Numbered from the stretch's first letter, positions 33,945 to 42,272 are shown. The stretch: DNA of 45,391 nt from Microbacteriaceae bacterium PS02066 (GCA_029959545.1 JASCPH010000023.1:1-45391), one strand, 5' to 3'. Notes: generated from the sequence alone by a model not told the origin. Numbers and translations are program-made.

Positions 33945-34597
33945 TTCTTGCTCCTGGGTGCAGACGGGGCGATGCCCCGTTCCTTCGCGTAGTCGGCGAG
34001 CAGGTCACGAAGCATGCGCCGGCCGCGGTGCAGGCGGCTCATGACCGTGCCGATAGGGGTCTTCATGATGTCCGCGATCTCCTGATACGCGAAGCCCTCC
34101 ACGTCGGCGAGGTACACGGCCAGCCGGAAATCCTCGGGGATCGACTGCAGCGCCTCTTTCACGATCGACGCCGGCATGTGGTCGATCGCCTCGGCCTCGG
34201 CGGAGCGGGTGCTGGTGGCCGTGGTCGACTCCGCGCCGCCGAGCTGCCAATCCTCGAGATCGTCGATGGCGCCCTGGTAGGGCTCGCGCTGCTTCTTGCG
34301 GTACACGTTGATGTACGTGTTGGTCAGGATGCGGTACAGCCACGCTTTGAGGTTCGTGCCCTGGGTGAACGTCGCCCACGAGGAGAACGCCTTGACGAAG
34401 GTCTCCTGCACGAGATCGGCCGCGTCGGAGGGATTGCGCGTCATGCGCATCGCCGCCGCATACAGCTGGTCCATGAACGGCAACGCCTGCTCCTCGAATT
34501 GAGAGCGGGTGTCCGCGGCAGAGCTGGTGTCGTCCATCGTGAGCAATCCTACGCGTTGCTCACGAGCGACTTTCGGGCGCTCGAGCACGGCATTCAT
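33941..34597 (-). CDS. sigR: ECF sigma factor SigR/SigH (thiol-oxidative stress)
   Basis: The 218-residue group IV sigma factor has region 2 ([54 protein letters not shown]) and region 4 ([35 protein letters not shown]). It matches the SigR/SigH group by sequence and by the downstream RsrA-type anti-sigma gene. It should direct thioredoxin, mycothiol and proteostasis genes under disulfide stress. ATG 34597 follows a strong AAGGAAGG site (34604-34611). A perfect SigR-type promoter lies upstream, so it probably autoregulates. An internal Met at residue 21 (MDDTSS) is an alternative start; long and short SigR forms are known in Streptomyces. Confidence 0.94.
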   Translation of the reverse strand: MNAVLERPKVAREQRVGLLTMDDTSSAADTRSQFEEQALPFMDQLYAAAMRMTRNPSDAADLVQETFVKAFSSWATFTQGTNLKAWLYRILTNTYINVYRKKQREPYQGAIDDLEDWQLGGAESTTATSTRSAEAEAIDHMPASIVKEALQSIPEDFRLAVYLADVEGFAYQEIADIMKTPIGTVMSRLHRGRRMLRDLLADYAKERGIAPSAPRSKK

Positions 34598-34634
34598 GCG
34601 CGTCCTTCCTTCACCGTCGATCGGAACGGTTCAG

Positions 34635-34640
34635 TAGGGT
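34635..34640 (+). promoter_or_regulatory. -10 box of aroA (leaderless)
   Basis: TAGGGT ends 7 nt before ATG 34648. It abuts the -10 element of the divergent SigR promoter, so the two promoters probably compete. Confidence 0.55.
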
Positions 34641-34642
34641 GG

Positions 34643-34668
34643 AACCGATGAGCGACGAGCGCTATTCC
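34643..34668 (-). promoter_or_regulatory. SigR-dependent autoregulatory promoter of sigR
   Basis: On the minus strand GGAAT (34664-34668), an 18-nt spacer and GTT (34643-34645) match the known SigR/SigH consensus GGAAT-N18/19-GTT exactly. The expected start leaves a leader of about 39 nt containing AAGGAAGG. The -35 element is inside the first codons of aroA. Confidence 0.8.
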
Positions 34669-35976
34669 CCCGATATCGCCGGCTGGGCCGCACCGACCGC
34701 GCCCGCGGCTGTGCGCGCGGTCGTGCAGGTGCCCGGTTCCAAGTCGCTGACCAACCGCGAACTCGTGCTCGCGGCGCTGGCCGACGGCCCCGGCATCCTG
34801 CGTGCGCCGTTGCACTCCGACGACTCGGCGCGGATGCTGGACGCGCTCACCGCGCTCGGTGTGGGCATCGAGCGGATCGAGGGATCGGGCCCCTTCGGTG
34901 ACGACCTGAGGATCACGCCCGCGACCACCGCGCCCGCCGATGTCGTCGTGGACTGCGGTCAGGCCGGCACCGTCATGCGCTTCGTGACCCCGCTGGCCGG
35001 CTTCGCGCGGGGCGACGTGACCGTCACGGCCCACGAGAGCGCGCTGCACCGGCCGATGGGCGAGATGATCCGAACGCTTCGCGAGGTCGGCGTCGACATC
35101 GACGATGCCGGCACGTGGTCGCTGCCCTTTCTCGTGCGCGGGCGCGGGCATGTGCGCGGCGGCGAGGTGACGATCGACGCGAGCGCGTCCAGCCAGTTCG
35201 TCTCCGGCCTTCTGTTGTCGGCGGCGCGGTTCGACGTGGGCCTGCACCTGCGCCACGAGGGCGCGCGCCTGCCCTCGATCCCGCACATCGATATGACCGT
35301 GGAGTCCCTCGCACACCGTGGGGTACACGTGGAGCGCCCCGCACCGGGTGAATGGATCGTGCCGCCCGGACCGATTCGCGCGAAGGACATCGCCATCGAG
35401 CCGGACCTCTCCAATGCGGCCCCCTTCCTCGCGGCTGCGCTGATCACGGGCGGCGAGGTCACCGTCGACGGATGGCCTGCCCACTCCACGCAGCCGGGCG
35501 CTCAGCTGCCCGAGCTGCTCGCTGCGTTCGGTGCGCGAAGCAGCCGCCGTCACGGAAGCCTGACGGTCGCCGGCGGCGACGCCATCACCGGCGTCGATCT
35601 CGACCTCTCGGCCGTCGGGGAGCTCACTCCGACCCTCGTCGGCGTCGCGCTCCTCGCGGATGCGCCCTCCACGTTCGTCGGCATCGGTCACCTGCGCGGC
35701 CACGAGACCGACCGCCTCGCAGCGCTCGTGCACAACGTCCGCGCTCTGGGCGGGGACGCCGAAGAGCTGGACGACGGCATCCGCGTCACGCCACGCCCCC
35801 TCACCGGTGGGCTGTGGCGCGCGTTCCACGATCACCGCATGGCCACCACCGGCGCATTGGTCGGGCTGGCCGTGCCCGGAGTCGTCGTCGACGACATCGC
35901 CACGACGGCCAAGACCATGCCAGAGTTCCCAGAATTGTGGCAGCGCATGCTCGCGGGCACGGAGTCCGCCGGGTGA
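34648..35976 (+). CDS. aroA: 3-phosphoshikimate 1-carboxyvinyltransferase (EPSP synthase)
   Basis: The 442-residue enzyme has VPGSKSLTNRELVLAAL (about 24-40), DCGQAGTVMRFVTPLAG, HRPMGEMIRTL, DASASSQFVSGLLL, and DHRMATTGALVGL near the end, all EPSP synthase active-site segments. It joins PEP and shikimate-3-phosphate in aromatic amino acid synthesis. ATG 34648 is preferred over GTG 34639 because a -10 hexamer overlaps the latter. The stop codon overlaps the rsgA GTG by 4 nt. aroA next to sigR/sigH and rsgA is a conserved actinobacterial arrangement. Confidence 0.96.
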   Translation: MSDERYSPDIAGWAAPTAPAAVRAVVQVPGSKSLTNRELVLAALADGPGILRAPLHSDDSARMLDALTALGVGIERIEGSGPFGDDLRITPATTAPADVVVDCGQAGTVMRFVTPLAGFARGDVTVTAHESALHRPMGEMIRTLREVGVDIDDAGTWSLPFLVRGRGHVRGGEVTIDASASSQFVSGLLLSAARFDVGLHLRHEGARLPSIPHIDMTVESLAHRGVHVERPAPGEWIVPPGPIRAKDIAIEPDLSNAAPFLAAALITGGEVTVDGWPAHSTQPGAQLPELLAAFGARSSRRHGSLTVAGGDAITGVDLDLSAVGELTPTLVGVALLADAPSTFVGIGHLRGHETDRLAALVHNVRALGGDAEELDDGIRVTPRPLTGGLWRAFHDHRMATTGALVGLAVPGVVVDDIATTAKTMPEFPELWQRMLAGTESAG

Positions 35977-37016
35977 GCTGGCTGCCCCCGGACGACGACG
36001 AGGAGGACCTCGCCTACGACGAGTCCGCCTTCCGCGCGCGCCCGAACCCCAAGGCCAACAGACCGCGCACGAAGCGCCGACCTGCCCACGCCGACGCACG
36101 CATCGCGCGTGTCCTCGGCGTGGACCGCGGTCGTTATCAGGTGCTCGTCGACGAGGACGAGCCCACGGAACGCGAGATCGTGGCTACGCGTGCGCGGGAG
36201 CTGCGACGCACCCCGATCGTCACCGGCGACCGTGCGCGCGTGGTCGGTGATGTGAGCGGCACGGAGGGCACACTCTCACGGATCGTCGGCATCGAAGATC
36301 GCACCACGCTCCTCCGACGCAGCGCCGACGACACCGACCAGGTGGAGCGCGTCGTGGTCGCCAACGCCGACCAGATGCTCGTCGTCGTGGCCGCCGCCGA
36401 CCCCGAGCCGCGTGCGCGCCTGGTCGACCGCTACTTGATCGCGGCGCTCGATGCCGGGATCCGACCGCTTCTGGTGGTGACCAAGACCGACCTCGCCGAC
36501 CCTGCGCCCTTCCTGTCGCACTTCGACGGCATCGACATCGAGGTCTTCACGAGCGCCCGTGGCGAGATGCCGGTCGAACGCATCGGCGCGGCCCTGATCG
36601 GTCACTCCACCGTCTTCGTCGGTCACTCCGGGGTCGGCAAGTCCACGCTCGTGAACGCGCTCGTGCCGGGGGCCAGGCGTGCGACGGGTCACGTGAACGA
36701 GGTCACCGGACGCGGGCGCCACACGTCGAGTTCGACGGTGTCGCTGCGCTACCGGGGCGACGGCGGATCGGGCTGGGTGATCGACACGCCAGGCGTGCGC
36801 TCCTTCGGCCTCGGCCACGTGGACCCGGCCAACATCCTGCGCGCCTTCACCGACCTCGCCACGGTCGCGGAGGACTGTCCGCGCGGCTGCACCCACCTGC
36901 CCGACGCGCCGGACTGCGCGATCATCGCCGCCGTCGCCGAGGGCAAGCTCGGACCCAGCGGCGCGGCACGCCTGGACTCGCTGCAGCGACTGCTGACCAC
37001 GTTCGGCGGCCGCTGA
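35973..37016 (+). CDS. rsgA: Ribosome small subunit-dependent GTPase A
   Basis: The 347-residue circularly permuted GTPase has a basic N-terminus, an OB-fold (ARIARVLGVDRGRYQVLVDE, ATRARELRRTPIVTGDRARV), then motifs in permuted order: G4 VVTKTDL, G1 GHSGVGKST, G3 DTPG, and the zinc knuckle CPRGCTHLPDAPDC. It acts in late 30S maturation by releasing factors at the decoding centre. GTG 35973 overlaps the aroA stop by 4 nt, so synthesis is coupled to aroA. Confidence 0.95.
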   Translation: MSWLPPDDDEEDLAYDESAFRARPNPKANRPRTKRRPAHADARIARVLGVDRGRYQVLVDEDEPTEREIVATRARELRRTPIVTGDRARVVGDVSGTEGTLSRIVGIEDRTTLLRRSADDTDQVERVVVANADQMLVVVAAADPEPRARLVDRYLIAALDAGIRPLLVVTKTDLADPAPFLSHFDGIDIEVFTSARGEMPVERIGAALIGHSTVFVGHSGVGKSTLVNALVPGARRATGHVNEVTGRGRHTSSSTVSLRYRGDGGSGWVIDTPGVRSFGLGHVDPANILRAFTDLATVAEDCPRGCTHLPDAPDCAIIAAVAEGKLGPSGAARLDSLQRLLTTFGGR

Positions 37017-37021
37017 ACACC

Positions 37022-37027
37022 TACGCT
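37022..37027 (+). promoter_or_regulatory. -10 box of bcp (leaderless)
   Basis: TACGCT ends 6 nt before ATG 37034, just after the rsgA stop. Confidence 0.6.
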
Positions 37028-37033
37028 GGAAGC

Positions 37034-37504
37034 ATGACTCAGCTGCAGCCCGGCGACATCGCCCCCGACTTCACGCTCCACGACCAGGACGGCACCGCGG
37101 TCTCGCTTCAGGAGTTCCGTGGCCGCCCCGTCATCCTCTACTTCTACCCCGCGGCGATGACGCCGGGGTGCACGACGCAGGCATGCGACTTCCGCGACAG
37201 CCTCTCCTCGCTCACGGCTGCCGGGTACACCGTGCTCGGGGTCTCCCGCGACTCGTCGGAGAAGCTCCGGGCGTTCCGCGAGCGCGACGGTCTCACCTTC
37301 CCGCTGCTGTCCGACCCCGATCACGCCGTCCACGACGCCTACGGCGCATGGGGCGAGAAGACGAACTACGGCAAGACCGTCGAGGGCGTGCTCCGCTCGA
37401 CGTTCGTGATCGACGCGGACGGCCGCATCGCTCAGGCGCTGTACAACGTCAAGGCCACCGGCCACGTCGCCCGGCTCCGCAAGCTCCTCGGCATCGACGG
37501 CTGA
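37034..37504 (+). CDS. bcp: Thioredoxin-dependent thiol peroxidase (peroxiredoxin Q/BCP)
   Basis: The 156-residue peroxiredoxin has the active site TPGCTTQACDFRD with peroxidatic Cys46 and resolving Cys51 (CX4C, the BCP/PrxQ alpha-2 type), plus GVSRDSSEKLRAF and LLSDPDHAVHDAYGAWGEK. It reduces H2O2 and organic peroxides using thioredoxin. Length is typical. It has its own predicted leaderless promoter; no SigR-type site was found before it despite the neighbourhood. Confidence 0.95.
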   Translation: MTQLQPGDIAPDFTLHDQDGTAVSLQEFRGRPVILYFYPAAMTPGCTTQACDFRDSLSSLTAAGYTVLGVSRDSSEKLRAFRERDGLTFPLLSDPDHAVHDAYGAWGEKTNYGKTVEGVLRSTFVIDADGRIAQALYNVKATGHVARLRKLLGIDG

Positions 37505-37506
37505 GA

Positions 37507-37896
37507 TCAGTCCTCGCGCCGGGCGTTCTGAGCCGCCCGGCGCGCCGCCGAGACCAGCCGCACGAGCACGATCAACGCGGGCACGCCCAGCTGCAGCCCA
37601 TTGAGCGGATGTCCGTACGTCCCCGTCACGGCGCCGATCGCGACCGCGAGCACCAGCAGCTGGACCACGATGCCCCCCGAGCGCCCGCCGGATCTGCCGC
37701 GTGCCGCGGCGACGCCGAACCAGGCGACGAGCGCGGCCCCGATGAGGGTCAGCACGAGAAGAGCGATTGCCGTCGCCGGGGATGCGGTGTCGCCCTGGGC
37801 GAGCGCGACGAGCTGCCAGACCGCGAGCCCCGCGAGAGCGACGCCCTCCAGGACGACGAGTCCACCCGCAACCAGGCTCAGCAGATCGTTGCGCAT
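37507..37896 (-). CDS. Hypothetical membrane protein (about four TM segments)
   Basis: The 129-residue protein has hydrophobic segments near residues 5-32 (LLSLVAGGLVVLEGVALAGL), 43-66, 77-96 and a last one around 101-117, ending in an Arg-rich tail (RLVSAARRAAQNARRED). No recognisable motif. ATG 37896 follows a GAGGTG site; the longer frame upstream reads through the promoter region. It converges with bcp across a 2-nt gap. Small multipass proteins at this spot occur in related genomes, but the function is unknown. Confidence 0.7.
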   Translation of the reverse strand: MRNDLLSLVAGGLVVLEGVALAGLAVWQLVALAQGDTASPATAIALLVLTLIGAALVAWFGVAAARGRSGGRSGGIVVQLLVLAVAIGAVTGTYGHPLNGLQLGVPALIVLVRLVSAARRAAQNARRED

Positions 37897-38141
37897 GACA
37901 CCTCGGGAGTTGTGGGAATGGACAGTATTCGGACGCATGCAGTTGGTGACGGGACACAAAACAACCGGTGAACCCTTGATTCACCCTGGTCACTGTGGAA
38001 CCATTGACGACGTCGTGTGCTCCCACAGCGGCGTGGGGCGAGTTCAAGCTCGCACATCACACAGGGTACCGGACCCCGATCCGGGCTCTTTCACAACCCA
38101 CCCGTTCTCACCATTTTCCGACGCCTGAGGAGCAACATCAC
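37897..38141. other. Divergent regulatory region between the membrane protein gene and whiB1
   Basis: This 245-nt AT-richer gap has no gene. It contains an inverted repeat GGTGAA-N7-TTCACC (37967-37985) and, at its right end, the TGAGGAGC Shine-Dalgarno of whiB1. No clear -10/-35 pair or CRP-type TGTGA-N6-TCACA site was found, so the whiB1 promoter remains unresolved. Confidence 0.5.
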
Positions 38142-38390
38142 ATGGATTGGCGCGACAAATCAGCCTGCCTGACCGTAGACCCGGAGCTGTTCTTCCCGGT
38201 CGGCAACACCGGTCCGGCGGTCGACCAGATCGAGAAGGCCAAGTCCGTGTGCGCACGCTGCACCGTCACCGAGATCTGCCTGCAGTACGCCCTCGAGACC
38301 GGCCAGGACTCGGGCGTCTGGGGAGGCCTCTCGGAGGATGAGCGTCGCGCCCTCAAGCGCCGCGCCGCGCGCGCCCGTCGCGCCTCCTGA
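38142..38390 (+). CDS. whiB1: WhiB1-type iron-sulfur transcriptional regulator
   Basis: The 82-residue protein has four cluster cysteines Cys9, Cys37, Cys40 and Cys46, the GVWGG turn (about 58-62) and a basic C-terminal DNA-binding tail RRALKRRAARARR. Start MDWRDKSACL and DPELFFPVGNTGPA match mycobacterial WhiB1 closely. WhiB1 holds a 4Fe-4S cluster that reacts with nitric oxide and binds the primary sigma factor; it is essential in mycobacteria. ATG 38142 follows TGAGGAGC. The convergent neighbour is the PdtaS-like kinase, as in mycobacteria. Confidence 0.95.
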   Translation: MDWRDKSACLTVDPELFFPVGNTGPAVDQIEKAKSVCARCTVTEICLQYALETGQDSGVWGGLSEDERRALKRRAARARRAS

Positions 38391-38413
38391 GCACACCGAC
38401 ACCCGTCAGACTC

Positions 38414-38461
38414 CGCATCCGCCGCTCCTGCGCCGACAGGCGCCAGGTGTCGGCGGATGCG
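38414..38461. terminator. Hairpin between convergent whiB1 and pdtaS
   Basis: An 11-bp perfect outer stem (CGCATCCGCCG, 38414-38424, complement 38451-38461) encloses a second smaller GC hairpin (GCGCC-GACA-GGCGC). It lies between the two stop codons and can serve both directions. Confidence 0.65.
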
Positions 38462-38467
38462 TCGTTC

Positions 38468-39961
38468 TCAGAGTTCGCCGCGGTCGATGTAGCGCAGCGG
38501 GATGTCGATCGTGACCTCGGTACCGCGGCCCATGATCGTGTGCCAGTCGATGGTGCCGCCCAGTTCACCCTGGATCAGGGTGCGCACGATCTGCGTGCCC
38601 AGTCCCCGGCCCACCTGACCTTCGGGCAGACCCACCCCCGTGTCACGGACACGGACCTCGAGGTTGTCGTCGGAGCGTTCGGCGGCGATCTCGACCTCGC
38701 CCTCCTGCCCGGCGAGTCCGTGCTCGACGGCGTTCGTGACGAGCTCGGTCAGAGCAAGCGCAAGCGGGGTCGCGTACTCGCTGGGAAGCGTGCCGAAGGA
38801 CCCGGTCTTGCGGGTACGAGCCCGCGTCGTGGGTGCGGCCGCCACTTCGGCGACGAGCTTCAGCACCCGTGAGAAGACCTCGTCGAAGTCGACGTTCTGC
38901 GTGAGTCCCTCGGAGAGCGTGTCGTGCACCACGGCGATCGCCGAGACGCGCCGGGTGGCGTGCGTGAGTGCGTCACGGGCCTCATCCGAGTGCGTGCGGC
39001 GAGCCTGGATCCGCAGGAGCGAGGCGACGGTCTGCAGGTTGTTCTTGACGCGGTGATGGATCTCGCGGATCGTCGCATCCTTGGTGATCAGCTCCTGATC
39101 CCGGTGGCGGAGCTCGGTCACATCACGGCACAGCACGATCGCACCGATCCGGTTGCCGTGGTCGCGCAGCGGGATGGCCCGCAACGCCACCGTGACGCCT
39201 CGCGCTTCGATGTCGACCCGCCACGGCGCGCGGCCGGTGGCCACGACGGGCAGCGACTCGTCGAACTGCCTCTTCTCGGGGAGGATCTGCGTGATGACCT
39301 CCACGAGCGGCTCACCCTCGAGCTCGTCCTCGAATCCCATCCGGTAGAACGCGGACAGCGCATTGGGGCTCGCGAATGTGGTGAGTCCGTCCACGTCGAT
39401 CCGGATGAGGCCGTCGGACGCACGAGGCGCGCCACGCCGCGGCGACGCGGGTGCGGCGACGTCGGGGAACTCCCCCGTCGCCACCATCCCGAACAGGTCG
39501 TCGGCGCAGTCGTTGAACGTGATCTGCTGGCGGGAGGGCGTGCGTGCTTCACCGAGGTTCGTGTGGCGCGTCAGGACGCCGAGGATGCGGGCCGGAGAGT
39601 CCGCCCCGGCGCGAGCGCGGACCACGGGCACGGCGCGCACGCGCGTGGGAGTCTCCTCGAACCAGTCCGGCGACGCGGAGTCGACGATCCGGCCGGTCGT
39701 GAAGGCCTCACGCACCTGGGCACGCCATTGCGGCCGGACGCGGTCGCCCACGATGTCGCGGTAGAAGAGCGTCGCCGCACCGGAGGGACGTGTATGCGCG
39801 ACGGCGATGAAGGAGTCGTCCTCCGTGGGCACCCACAGCACGATGTCCGCGAAGGCGAGATCCGCGAGCAGCTGCCCGTCGCCGGCCAGCCGGTGCAGCC
39901 ACTCCACATCGGCGGGATCGGAGAAGCCGTGCGCGTAGACGAGATCGCTGAGGGTCGACAC
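38468..39961 (-). CDS. pdtaS: PdtaS-like sensor histidine kinase (HisKA_2 type)
   Basis: The 497-residue soluble kinase, without TM segments, has a GAF-like N-terminus (about 10-160), a PAS-like domain (about 183-285), the phosphoacceptor motif EIHHRVKNNLQTVASLLRIQ (His302/303) and an HATPase_c domain (TELVTNAVEHG, DTGVGLPEG). This is the architecture of PdtaS, which in mycobacteria phosphorylates the ANTAR antiterminator PdtaR and senses redox/NO/copper signals. PdtaR is not in this window. GTG 39961 lies 6 nt after TAGGGT. The whiB1 neighbour supports the call. Confidence 0.93.
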   Translation of the reverse strand: MSTLSDLVYAHGFSDPADVEWLHRLAGDGQLLADLAFADIVLWVPTEDDSFIAVAHTRPSGAATLFYRDIVGDRVRPQWRAQVREAFTTGRIVDSASPDWFEETPTRVRAVPVVRARAGADSPARILGVLTRHTNLGEARTPSRQQITFNDCADDLFGMVATGEFPDVAAPASPRRGAPRASDGLIRIDVDGLTTFASPNALSAFYRMGFEDELEGEPLVEVITQILPEKRQFDESLPVVATGRAPWRVDIEARGVTVALRAIPLRDHGNRIGAIVLCRDVTELRHRDQELITKDATIREIHHRVKNNLQTVASLLRIQARRTHSDEARDALTHATRRVSAIAVVHDTLSEGLTQNVDFDEVFSRVLKLVAEVAAAPTTRARTRKTGSFGTLPSEYATPLALALTELVTNAVEHGLAGQEGEVEIAAERSDDNLEVRVRDTGVGLPEGQVGRGLGTQIVRTLIQGELGGTIDWHTIMGRGTEVTIDIPLRYIDRGEL

Positions 39962-39967
39962 CCCTCC

Positions 39968-39973
39968 ACCCTA
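39968..39973 (-). promoter_or_regulatory. -10 box of pdtaS (leaderless)
   Basis: On the minus strand TAGGGT ends exactly 6 nt before GTG 39961. Confidence 0.6.
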
Positions 39974-41248
39974 TGCGGAGGCGACCAATCGCTCGTGCGG
40001 ACTCCGACGACCGCGGCGCTCGCGTCGGGTCGCGGTGACCGGGACCGGCGGAAGCAGAGCCTCCCCGACGATGCGCCGGATCGCCGAGACCATCGCGGAG
40101 CGCCCTGCCACCTCGGCGGCGGGCCGGGCGGCGAGCATCGCCGCATCCGCCGCCCTGCGGTCCTCCGGCACGAACCACATGTCGCGGATGTCCGCATACC
40201 GCTCCAGCGTTCGGCGAAGCTGCCCGCGCGCGTCGATGCCCACTCCGCCGCGACGGAGCCGGTTCACGACGACGGTCAGCGGCGTCGTTCCGATGACCGC
40301 CCGCAACTCCCCCACCGAGCGCAGGAAGCGCGCAACGGAGACCGGATCGGCCGCGAGGACCGCCACGACGTGATCCGCCGTCTCCAACGTGGCCAGCGTC
40401 GCGGCATTGCGGCGAGGGCCCGCGATGACATCGCTCACGATCTCCTCGTCCCGCTCCAGGGATGCGGCGACGTCGACCACGGTGTGCTCGGCCCATCCGG
40501 CGCAGGCGGCGAGCGCGGCGCGCACGCGCTTGTCACTGAGCTCGGGCCACCTCGACGGGCGGTTGATGCCTGTGAGCACGTCGACGTCGGCGCCGCCGAG
40601 GGGCACCGAGATACGCTGGAGCTCGATCTCGTCCAACGCGTCCAGTTCGGCCTGGCGGCATGCGACCGCGAATCCGGGCCCCTCGTCGGGAAGACCGAGG
40701 GCCATGGCCAGGGACGGCGCGTGCGCGTCCGCATCGACGAGCGCCACGTGACGGCCGCCGCGGGCGAGCTCAGCCGCGAGACCCACGGCGATGGTGGACC
40801 GCCCGGGGGCGCCGTGCGAGCCCCAGACGGCGATCAGGCGGGGCCCGGCGACGGCCGGCCGGGTGACGGCCGACGCCGAGGCGGTGGCGAGGGCGGCCGC
40901 CACATCCCGCGCCGAGCCGGTCGCCGGAACGGGTGAGGCGAGACCGAAGGCCGCCGCCAGACGGCCGGCGGCCGCATCGTCGCCGAGCGGCAGGACGCGC
41001 ACGCCCCGCGTGTCCGCGAGGGCGACGGTGTGAGCCGTGAGCTGGTCGACGCGCGCGGCGAGCACCAGCGTGTCGGCGGTAGCGAGCAGCGCAGACAATC
41101 CCGCATCCGGTCCCTGACCGACCGCGACGGTCGCCGTGAACCTGTCCGGAGGATAGATCGCCACCTCGCGGGCACCGTCCAGCAGCAGCTGCTCCCGCAG
41201 TGCGAGGGCGGCAGGCTGCGCAAGGACGAGCACCACGCGCGAGATCAC
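39971..41248 (-). CDS. CpaE/TadZ-like P-loop ATPase (MinD/ParA superfamily), orphan
   Basis: In the 425-residue protein residues 1-130 form a receiver-like or degenerate N-terminal domain. The ATPase part has an atypical Walker A GSHGAPGRST (143-152), where the lysine expected in GK(S/T) is Arg and the MinD signature lysine is missing, followed by HVALVDADAHAPSLAMALGL and VVDVAASLERDEE. Such variants are typical of actinobacterial CpaE/TadZ proteins that place machines at the cell pole. GTG 41248 overlaps the CpaB-like stop by 4 nt. No other Tad pilus genes are near, so the role is open. The last codons overlap the pdtaS promoter. Confidence 0.78.
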   Translation of the reverse strand: MISRVVLVLAQPAALALREQLLLDGAREVAIYPPDRFTATVAVGQGPDAGLSALLATADTLVLAARVDQLTAHTVALADTRGVRVLPLGDDAAAGRLAAAFGLASPVPATGSARDVAAALATASASAVTRPAVAGPRLIAVWGSHGAPGRSTIAVGLAAELARGGRHVALVDADAHAPSLAMALGLPDEGPGFAVACRQAELDALDEIELQRISVPLGGADVDVLTGINRPSRWPELSDKRVRAALAACAGWAEHTVVDVAASLERDEEIVSDVIAGPRRNAATLATLETADHVVAVLAADPVSVARFLRSVGELRAVIGTTPLTVVVNRLRRGGVGIDARGQLRRTLERYADIRDMWFVPEDRRAADAAMLAARPAAEVAGRSAMVSAIRRIVGEALLPPVPVTATRRERRGRRSPHERLVASA

Positions 41249-41880
41249 GACGCTCCCTGCGCGGGCACCACCGAGAGCGTCGCCTCACCCGCCAGCGCCG
41301 CGAGCACCTCCGCCACGGACTCACGAGGAACGACGAGTTCGACGGAGGGCGCGTTGGTCGCCATCACGGAGTCGCTGCTCGCCAGCGCCGCGACCGCCGC
41401 GTCCGCGACCAGGATGCGCGGAGCCTGCCGCACCCCCTCCTCGTCGAGCGGGGCAGCCCACACCTCCACCGGCGTCCCGACCTCGACCGACGCGGGGATC
41501 GCCGTGCTGCTGGGGACGACGATGGTGGTGGTGCGGACCTCGGACGCGGCGCCCACGGCGGCCGCGGGGATGAGCTCGCCGGCCGGGATCGTGCGGGTCG
41601 CCACGGCGTCGGGGGGCAGGGTGTCCCCCGACGCGTACGCACCTTCGAGCGACCCCAAGGCGACGTCGACGACGCGCAGTTCCGACGGCGAGATGCTCTC
41701 GCCGGGCACGATCGTGCGGGTCGCCGCGTAGACGGGGACCGTCTGCCGCGACGATGCGACGACGAACCAGACGCCCGCGATCGAGGCGAGCACGAGCACG
41801 ACGCCGATCACGAAGCGCGCGTCCGCCCAGAGCGCGCGGGGACGCTGGCGGGGCGTGACCTGAGCTGTCATGGCGTACAT
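41245..41880 (-). CDS. SAF-domain membrane protein, CpaB/RcpC-like
   Basis: The 211-residue protein has one N-terminal TM (FVIGVVLVLASIAGVWFVVA, about 26-45) followed by a SAF domain (VPVYAATRTIVPGESISPSE onward, with the AGELIPAAAVG end motif). SAF proteins of this type are CpaB/RcpC subunits of Tad pilus systems or sugar/antifreeze-like carriers. Starts at 41880 or 41871 are both possible. It is coupled to the CpaE-like ATPase by a 4-nt overlap. The predicted -10 (TAAGAT, minus strand, 41909-41914) overlaps a DnaA box. Confidence 0.75.
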   Translation of the reverse strand: MYAMTAQVTPRQRPRALWADARFVIGVVLVLASIAGVWFVVASSRQTVPVYAATRTIVPGESISPSELRVVDVALGSLEGAYASGDTLPPDAVATRTIPAGELIPAAAVGAASEVRTTTIVVPSSTAIPASVEVGTPVEVWAAPLDEEGVRQAPRILVADAAVAALASSDSVMATNAPSVELVVPRESVAEVLAALAGEATLSVVPAQGAS

Positions 41881-41911
41881 GCTGACCGAGGCCGGGTCGG
41901 GCCGTCGGATC

Positions 41912-41935
41912 TTATCCACAGCGCTCTTATCCACA
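41912..41935. promoter_or_regulatory. Two perfect DnaA boxes in the cpaB-like/HTH divergent region
   Basis: TTATCCACA occurs at 41912-41920 and again at 41927-41935, same orientation, 15 nt apart. This is the strongest form of the DnaA box (TTATNCACA). The first overlaps the predicted -10 and the second the -35 region of the CpaB-like gene. DnaA-dependent control is inferred. Confidence 0.6.
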
Positions 41936-41972
41936 TGGCGCGCCACCGCGCCGAGGTGTCGGAACGGCACCG

Positions 41973-41978
41973 CATAAT
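41973..41978 (+). promoter_or_regulatory. -10 box of the HTH gene (leaderless)
   Basis: CATAAT ends 7 nt before ATG 41986. Confidence 0.55.
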
Positions 41979-41985
41979 TGAGGGC

Positions 41986-42267
41986 ATGCCCGACACGACC
42001 CCGCCCGAGGGCCGCCTCCTCGCCCCGGCATCCGTTGCCGAGGCTCTGGCGGTGTCGGTCGACGAGGTCATCGCGTTGGTGCTGGAAGGAAGGCTGCGCG
42101 GCGTCCGCGTGGGCGAGAGCCGCCAGTGGCGCATCGAGGAGGCCAGCGTCTCGGATTACCTCGACGACGAAGCCGAGGACGCCCGCAGGATGGCGCTGTG
42201 GCGCCAGTCCAATGCGGCCAGTTTCCCCGAGCTCTGGGGTCACGGGCGCGTCCGCAACCCCGACTGA
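41986..42267 (+). CDS. Small helix-turn-helix (excisionase-type) DNA-binding protein
   Basis: The 93-residue protein has an MerR/excisionase-like winged HTH: LLAPASVAEALAVSVDEVIALVLEGRLRGVRVGESRQWRIEEASVSDYL matches the HTH_17 pattern (A-xx-L-x-V-s..V-xx-l-xx-G-x-L-xx-xx-G-xx-R-I). The C-terminal MALWRQSNAASFPELWGHG is outside the domain. Start ATG 41986 fits the -10 spacing and the domain start; the longer open frame upstream is a shadow of the genes on the other strand. Divergent from the CpaB/CpaE-like pair, so it may regulate them. Confidence 0.82.
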   Translation: MPDTTPPEGRLLAPASVAEALAVSVDEVIALVLEGRLRGVRVGESRQWRIEEASVSDYLDDEAEDARRMALWRQSNAASFPELWGHGRVRNPD

Positions 42268-42272
42268 ACTCC

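Noticed and set aside
38004..38030. CRP-type operator before whiB1
   Set aside because: TGTG-CTCC-CACA has a 4-nt centre instead of the 8 nt between the TGTG and CACA halves required for CRP-type sites.
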